Shown here piece by piece: positions 59,869-64,000 of a stretch of 64,000 nt of DNA (position 1 is the first letter of the stretch; every line of letters starts with the position of its first letter). The stretch comes from Corynebacterium choanae (lineage in GTDB: Bacteria; Actinomycetota; Actinomycetes; Mycobacteriales; Mycobacteriaceae). The stretch spans positions 1,550,001 to 1,614,000 of the forward strand of contig NZ_CP033896.1 in assembly GCF_003813965.1 (NCBI RefSeq). Reading direction: 5' to 3'. The notes beneath the pieces were generated by a model. It did not search any database. It was not told the DNA's origin and was given only the letters and a program-made list of their open reading frames with translations. The position numbers were made by a program, and so were the translations under genes.

Positions 59869-61083
59869 CTATTCGGTTGCGGCAAACGACAGCCGCTGAG
59901 CGAGACGTTGCTGGTAGCTTTCCAAATTCGCTGCAACCTGATCTTTCGAATTGCCCCCAACCATTGCGAGCAGTTCACGACACACCACCAGTGCAACCAT
60001 AGCTTCACAGACCACTGCAGCAGCCGGCACCGCACACACATCTGAACGCTGATGTATTGCGGTTGCCGCATCACCGGTAGCCATATCGATTGTTTTTAGC
60101 GCACGCGGAACTGTCGAGATTGGTTTCATCGCAGCCCGCACAATCAGCGGTTGACCATTTGTCATACCGCCTTCGAGACCACCGGCCCGGTTCGACAACC
60201 GTTGCACACCGTCTTCGGTGCGCACCATTTCGTCATGGGCTTGGCTACCACGGCGGCGCGCTTCAGCAAACCCGTCACCGATTTCCACACCTTTAATCGC
60301 TTGGATACTCATCACGGCTTGCGCCAATTGCGCATCAAGACGGGACTCGCCGGTGACATAGCTGCCCAGACCGATCGGTAAACCAGCAACCACCACTTCG
60401 ACAACACCCCCCAAGGTGTCGCCCTGTTTTTTCGCTGCCTCGATAGCCTCAATCATTGAAGCTTCCGCATCCTTATCGAATGCCCGTACCGGAGAGGCAT
60501 CGATTGCTTCTTCATCGGCGGACGCCGGTATCGGACCGGTATAGGGGGTTGACTCACCAATCGAGACCACATGTGAGATCACCGACACCCCAAGCAGTTC
60601 CGCAAGGATCTGTTTTGCCACTGCACCGCAGGCGACCCGTGCCGCAGTCTCCCGCGCCGAGGCACGCTCAAGTACTTCCCGTGCATCGTCAAAATCGTAT
60701 TTCAACATGCCAGCGAAGTCGGCATGTCCTGGACGTGGTCGGGTCAATGTGGCACCCCGTCCGGAGGCGAGCGCAGCCTGCACTTCCGGATCGTTTTCAT
60801 CAAGCGGTGAAGGTGACATCAACGTCGTCCATTTTGGCCATTCGCTGTTGAAAATTTCCAGCGCGATTGGTGACCCTAGCGTGTGCCCATGTCGCACACC
60901 GGTCAGAACGGTCAGCTCATCGGCCTCAAATTTCATGCGGGCACCGCGCCCATATCCCAGACGGCGGCGAGCAAGTTCCCGGGAGATCTTTTCCCGGTCA
61001 AGGGTAAAGCCTGCTGGAACACCTTCCAGCATGGCGATGAGCGCCTGGCCGTGCGATTCTCCTGCGGTTGTCCATCGAAGCAT
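59869..61083 (-). CDS. aroC: Chorismate synthase
   Basis: The enzyme makes chorismate from EPSP using reduced FMN. The 404-residue product begins [25 protein letters not shown], the family N-terminus. It has [17 protein letters not shown] (about residues 39-55), the [18 protein letters not shown] block (about 113-130), the [26 protein letters not shown] block and [13 protein letters not shown] near the C-terminus. ATG 61083 was chosen over a long upstream frame that runs past unlike sequence; its ribosome site is weak. Upstream is the prepilin peptidase gene. Confidence 0.96.
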   Translation of the reverse strand: MLRWTTAGESHGQALIAMLEGVPAGFTLDREKISRELARRRLGYGRGARMKFEADELTVLTGVRHGHTLGSPIALEIFNSEWPKWTTLMSPSPLDENDPEVQAALASGRGATLTRPRPGHADFAGMLKYDFDDAREVLERASARETAARVACGAVAKQILAELLGVSVISHVVSIGESTPYTGPIPASADEEAIDASPVRAFDKDAEASMIEAIEAAKKQGDTLGGVVEVVVAGLPIGLGSYVTGESRLDAQLAQAVMSIQAIKGVEIGDGFAEARRRGSQAHDEMVRTEDGVQRLSNRAGGLEGGMTNGQPLIVRAAMKPISTVPRALKTIDMATGDAATAIHQRSDVCAVPAAAVVCEAMVALVVCRELLAMVGGNSKDQVAANLESYQQRLAQRLSFAATE

Positions 61084-61250
61084 GTGCTCTATTGTGTCAG
61101 AAGACTGCCGCACACTGTAAGCCAGGGCAGTGTTTTTGCTCAGCTCCCCTACATACGGGCAAGCAGCAGCACCCCTATTCGCCGCCCACCTGCGAAAAAG
61201 CCGATGCTTTTCCAATGTTGGTGCTGCTACAACGAACCTGCTCAAGTCAT

Positions 61251-62039
61251 TTACATACCCGCAAATACAACCAGGCCTGTGGCGGCTACCATTGCTGGAC
61301 TGTGCGGGGCGCTAACCGTTCGTAGCTTCCCCAGCAGCAGAAGATGCAGCACGCTTGCAATCCCTAGTACCAATAGCACACTGCCCGCATCGGGAAGCAG
61401 CATCCCCAACACTCCTGCAAGTTTGATATCTCCCCCGCCGAGACCGCCACAAATAGTTGCGATGATGAGATAGGCAAGCCACCAACCCAGGCCGGTTATT
61501 ACCGCTGCCCCATGCCCGCTGCTGAGCAATAAGACTCCTGCCGCCCACCCCACGGGCAAGATTTCCACATCTGGAATCCGGCCGGTCACCCAGTCGTACC
61601 TGGCTACACCTACCAGCCACCAAGTGACTATCGCCAATGCCCCAACACGACCCATTGTCGCAGCCGGGGATACTGTGCACAGCACAACCCCTTCGACAAC
61701 AGAGTCTGCCGACTGAAAACACCAAGGATGGGTGCTGGTTGCGACTTGCACCACTATTGCTGCTGCTACCAGCAGCTGGTAGCCAACGTGGCGAAGCACT
61801 TGCCGGCGGGAGATCGCTGCCCTGGGGTCGTCAATGGCGGAAATTGCACCAGGCGCAGCATCGCTGGGGTGACTGGACCGCGCTGCAGGGTCGGTCGTTG
61901 TTTTCCCTGCTGATGCGCTACACCCTGCAGGTGCCACAGCGTTCGAGTTTGCTGCTGCATCAATGCTGTACCGCGTGGCAAGTTGTTCTCTTTTCACACT
62001 TGGTTCAGACTGCCAACCGCTTCGTGTCGGTTCCGCCAT
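61251..62039 (-). CDS. Type IV prepilin peptidase-like (A24) membrane protein
   Basis: The 262-residue protein has a hydrophilic Ala/Ser-rich N-terminal tail of ~85 residues, then about five hydrophobic segments. The A24 aspartyl protease motif [15 protein letters not shown] lies near residues 193-207. The first catalytic Asp is likely in [16 protein letters not shown] (about 139-154). Such proteins process prepilins or related exported proteins. They commonly sit between aroC and aroE in corynebacteria. No pilin gene is seen in the window. Confidence 0.87.
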   Translation of the reverse strand: MAEPTRSGWQSEPSVKREQLATRYSIDAAANSNAVAPAGCSASAGKTTTDPAARSSHPSDAAPGAISAIDDPRAAISRRQVLRHVGYQLLVAAAIVVQVATSTHPWCFQSADSVVEGVVLCTVSPAATMGRVGALAIVTWWLVGVARYDWVTGRIPDVEILPVGWAAGVLLLSSGHGAAVITGLGWWLAYLIIATICGGLGGGDIKLAGVLGMLLPDAGSVLLVLGIASVLHLLLLGKLRTVSAPHSPAMVAATGLVVFAGM

Positions 62040-62136
62040 CTACCCTACGACACAGTGCAGCGGCAGCTGCATCTTCTGGGCTGCACGTTGCACCAGAGCC
62101 GGGGATCGTGTTCTGCGACTGGCGAACGCAAGCAGC

Positions 62137-62973
62137 TTACTGCGCGGGAAGCGATAATGCGGCAGTCAACGCCTCCCACATGGCCTGGTGGGGAGCCTTT
62201 TGGCCGGTAAACAGCGTAAATTGGCTATACGCCTGATGCGCCAGCATGACATGACCACCAACAACCGGGATGTCCGTCGCAACAGCTTGTGCAACTAGTG
62301 GGGTTGGCCACGGATGGTAGATCACATCTAGTAATGGTGCTTGGACAATTTCCGGAGCGATCCCTGCTACTGCCTGGGAAGGGACAGTGGAGATCACCAC
62401 ATCTGCGGCAGCACACAATGCGGGTACATCCGCGAACGATGCCATGGCAAGTTCACTGTCGATCTGCTGCTGCAGGTCAACAAACTCGGCACTTCGATCG
62501 CGACGATTGATGAGGGTGATCACGGATGCGCCGAGGGCTGCCAGCGCATACACTGCCGGCCGCGCGGTTCCCCCAGCCCCGATAATGACCGCCCGCTGCG
62601 GTGGATGGTCGTGATCAATTCCCAACCCCGCCAGAGCACCACTAATCCCGTCACAGTCGGTGTTATCAGCAAACCAGCTATCATCGTCCCGACGCAGCAA
62701 AGTGTTTGCTGAGCCAATGATGCGCGCCCGCGCGGAGGCTTCACTGGCAAACGCTAATGCCGCAAATTTTGCCGGCATTGTCACCGAATAGCCGACGAAA
62801 CGCTGCGGCGCGGTGGAAACAAGCTTCGGCAGCATCTCCCCGGTGCACCGCATGCGGTCATAGTGCCAGTTGCTAAGCCCTAATGCGGCATATCCAGCAT
62901 TGTGCAACACCGGTGATAACGAGTGATCAATCGGATCACCTAAGACTGCTGCTTGTCGTAATTGTTCACCCAT
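62137..62973 (-). CDS. aroE: Shikimate dehydrogenase
   Basis: The enzyme reduces 3-dehydroshikimate with NADPH. The 278-residue product has DPIDHSLSPVLHNAGYAAL (about residues 13-31). The catalytic Lys lies in GYSVTMPAKFAALAFA (about 60-75), ADNTDCDGISGAL near 101-113, the nucleotide loop VIIGAGGTARPAVYALAALGA near 126-146 and the basic NRRDRS. ATG 62973 (MGEQLRQAAVLG) follows AAGGCGG. It lies upstream of the prepilin peptidase gene and downstream of mltG. Confidence 0.94.
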   Translation of the reverse strand: MGEQLRQAAVLGDPIDHSLSPVLHNAGYAALGLSNWHYDRMRCTGEMLPKLVSTAPQRFVGYSVTMPAKFAALAFASEASARARIIGSANTLLRRDDDSWFADNTDCDGISGALAGLGIDHDHPPQRAVIIGAGGTARPAVYALAALGASVITLINRRDRSAEFVDLQQQIDSELAMASFADVPALCAAADVVISTVPSQAVAGIAPEIVQAPLLDVIYHPWPTPLVAQAVATDIPVVGGHVMLAHQAYSQFTLFTGQKAPHQAMWEALTAALSLPAQ

Positions 62974-63307
62974 ATTGCCGCCTTCAAATTCGCTACCATC
63001 AACAGCTTTCCGGTGCGGTGCATCCACCGCCGGATGGTAGCGATGCTACCTGCAAACCGGCGACACCCGTGAAATGGCGGATCCGCAACACTTTGCACTG
63101 CACTTTCCCAAGTGCTCCTCATAGTGCGCTGCGATGGGAAGCCGGAAAATGTCTCGATGCTTGCATACCCTCCCAGGATTTGCAATACGCCAACCGCAAG
63201 AACGCCAGGGTTTTCCAAGATGAAAAAAGCACCATGGTGGCCGGCCTCTCAGAGGCGACAACCATGGTGCCGAAAAAACCATGTCGTGAAGGAATCGTCC
63301 GGTGTTT
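62974..63307. other. Intergenic region between mltG and aroE
   Basis: No gene is seen. The right half holds the mltG terminator (63223-63270). Confidence 0.5.
63223..63270 (-). terminator. Strong terminator after mltG, cruciform type
   Basis: The outer arms 63229-63238 and 63261-63270 are a perfect 10-bp match. An inner hairpin (GCCTC/GAGGC, 63244-63248 with 63252-63256) sits between them. On the minus strand the stem is followed by six Ts (63228 to 63223). This is the clearest intrinsic terminator in the window, 38 bases past the mltG stop. Confidence 0.85.
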
Positions 63308-64000
63308 TTACTGTTCCCGCTGTGAGTCCAGCACACCGTTATCGACGGCCTGACCGGTGGAGTTCATATGCTCTTCGAAGGTGTTGTTAAACACGGTGGT
63401 GCCATCTTGGTCGACCGTGACAAAGAAGAGCCAATCGCCAGGTTCTGGATCTTCCATAGCTTCGAGCGCTTCCACTGAAGGGCTAGCAATGGGTGTAGCT
63501 GGCAGCCCGTCTGCAGCATACGTGTTCCAGGCAGTCACCCGGGCACGATCCTCGTCGGTGGTCGCAACCTCCTGATCAGCGAGGTCATAGTTCACCGTTG
63601 AGTCGAACTCGAGCCGCATTGGTACTGCTAACCGGTTGACAATTACACGAGCAACTTTGCGGAATTCGCCGGCTGGTGATTCACGCTCCACCAGCGATGC
63701 TGCGGTAAGCAGCTCGTAGGGGGTGAACTGTGATTGGGAGGCTTTGTCGATAATCCCGGTTTCATCCCACACCTTGGCCGACTTGGTGAGCAGCTCCCGG
63801 AGAATGTCCTTCGCCTGAGCGGTGGGATTAACAACATATTCACCCGGAGCGATCAGTCCTTCGATGCGGCGTGGATCGGTTCCCCGCGCAGTGACTTGAT
63901 CGATTGCCCATTCTGGCACACCGAGTTCAGCAGGTGGAGTAAATGCTGCCGCATCATTGAGCTTTGCAACCGTGACACAGTTGCTATTGGCTGCTTGCCC
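63308..64000 (-). CDS. mltG: Endolytic peptidoglycan transglycosylase MltG-like (C-terminal part)
   Basis: The frame runs off the right edge, so the start and the transmembrane anchor are outside. The visible 230 residues are YceG/MltG-like. They include the IEGLIAPGEYVVN block (usual form EGFLFPDTY) and the catalytic-Glu segment TPYELLTAASLVERESPAGEF, ahead of the VIVNRLAVPMRLEFDSTVNY block. The partly conserved YNTY-type segment reads WNTYAADGLPATPIASPSVEAL, with FFVTVDQDGTTVFNNTFEEH after it. MltG cleaves nascent glycan strands at the outer face of the membrane. It precedes aroE, as in corynebacteria. Confidence 0.9.
   Translation of the reverse strand, partial: GQAANSNCVTVAKLNDAAAFTPPAELGVPEWAIDQVTARGTDPRRIEGLIAPGEYVVNPTAQAKDILRELLTKSAKVWDETGIIDKASQSQFTPYELLTAASLVERESPAGEFRKVARVIVNRLAVPMRLEFDSTVNYDLADQEVATTDEDRARVTAWNTYAADGLPATPIASPSVEALEAMEDPEPGDWLFFVTVDQDGTTVFNNTFEEHMNSTGQAVDNGVLDSQREQ

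Noticed and set aside
59389..60045. 218-codon plus-strand open frame between aroK and aroC
   Set aside because: It runs antisense into aroC, has no ribosome site and an erratic composition rich in Cys, His and Gln.

Overview
The window is chromosomal DNA from an actinobacterium, almost certainly a Corynebacterium or a close relative. The evidence is gene order and protein content. It has zwf-opcA-pgl; gap-pgk-tpiA-ppc-secG; uvrC-rapZ-yvcK-whiA; the actinobacterial integration host factor mihF beside gmk and rpoZ; a PriA without helicase motifs; a perfect TAGAC-N6-GTCTA (McbR-type) box before metK; and frequent GTG starts. This is inferred from remembered families, not from a search. I saw no rRNA, tRNA, CRISPR array, insertion sequence or prophage.

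Layout. Positions 529-5254 (+) hold a small exported protein and the oxidative pentose phosphate genes zwf, opcA and pgl. Positions 5644-11319 (-) hold an accessory block at the pgl/secG junction: a small PspC protein, a large SbcC/Rad50-like ATPase, an SbcD/Mre11-like phosphoesterase and an unrecognised gene with a suspect internal reading frame. Positions 11720-19219 (-) hold secG, ppc, tpiA, pgk and gap, read in the order gap to secG. Positions 19786-25667 (-) hold whiA, yvcK, rapZ and uvrC. Positions 26128-28443 (-) hold a PH-domain membrane protein, a lone riboflavin synthase and rpe. Positions 28654-38478 (-) hold a housekeeping run: rsmB, fmt, priA, metK, coaBC, rpoZ, gmk and mihF. Positions 38718-47350 (-) hold the pyrimidine cluster, transcribed pyrR-pyrB-pyrC-carA-carB-pyrF. 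Positions 48164-50743 (+) hold a two-domain epimerase and two overlapping YbjN-like genes. A PPK2 kinase (-) and a TetR regulator (+) are divergent at 50857-52784. Positions 52885-62973 (-) hold nusB, efp, pepQ, aroQ, aroB, aroK, aroC, a prepilin peptidase and aroE. The window closes with the 3' part of mltG (-).

How the genes work together. The left part joins NADPH production (zwf, opcA, pgl) to lower glycolysis and PEP carboxylation. The centre makes UMP de novo, with a probable PyrR-binding hairpin touching the pyrR ribosome site. The right part carries most of the shikimate pathway (aroQ, B, K, C, E). Many intergenic gaps are long (300-800 bases) and contain long perfect stem-loops but no convincing genes.

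The part least explained by core metabolism is the 5.6-11.3 kb block. Its ATPase lacks a CxxC zinc hook, its nuclease has Gln where the Asp-x-His motif normally has His, and its third gene matches nothing I recognise.
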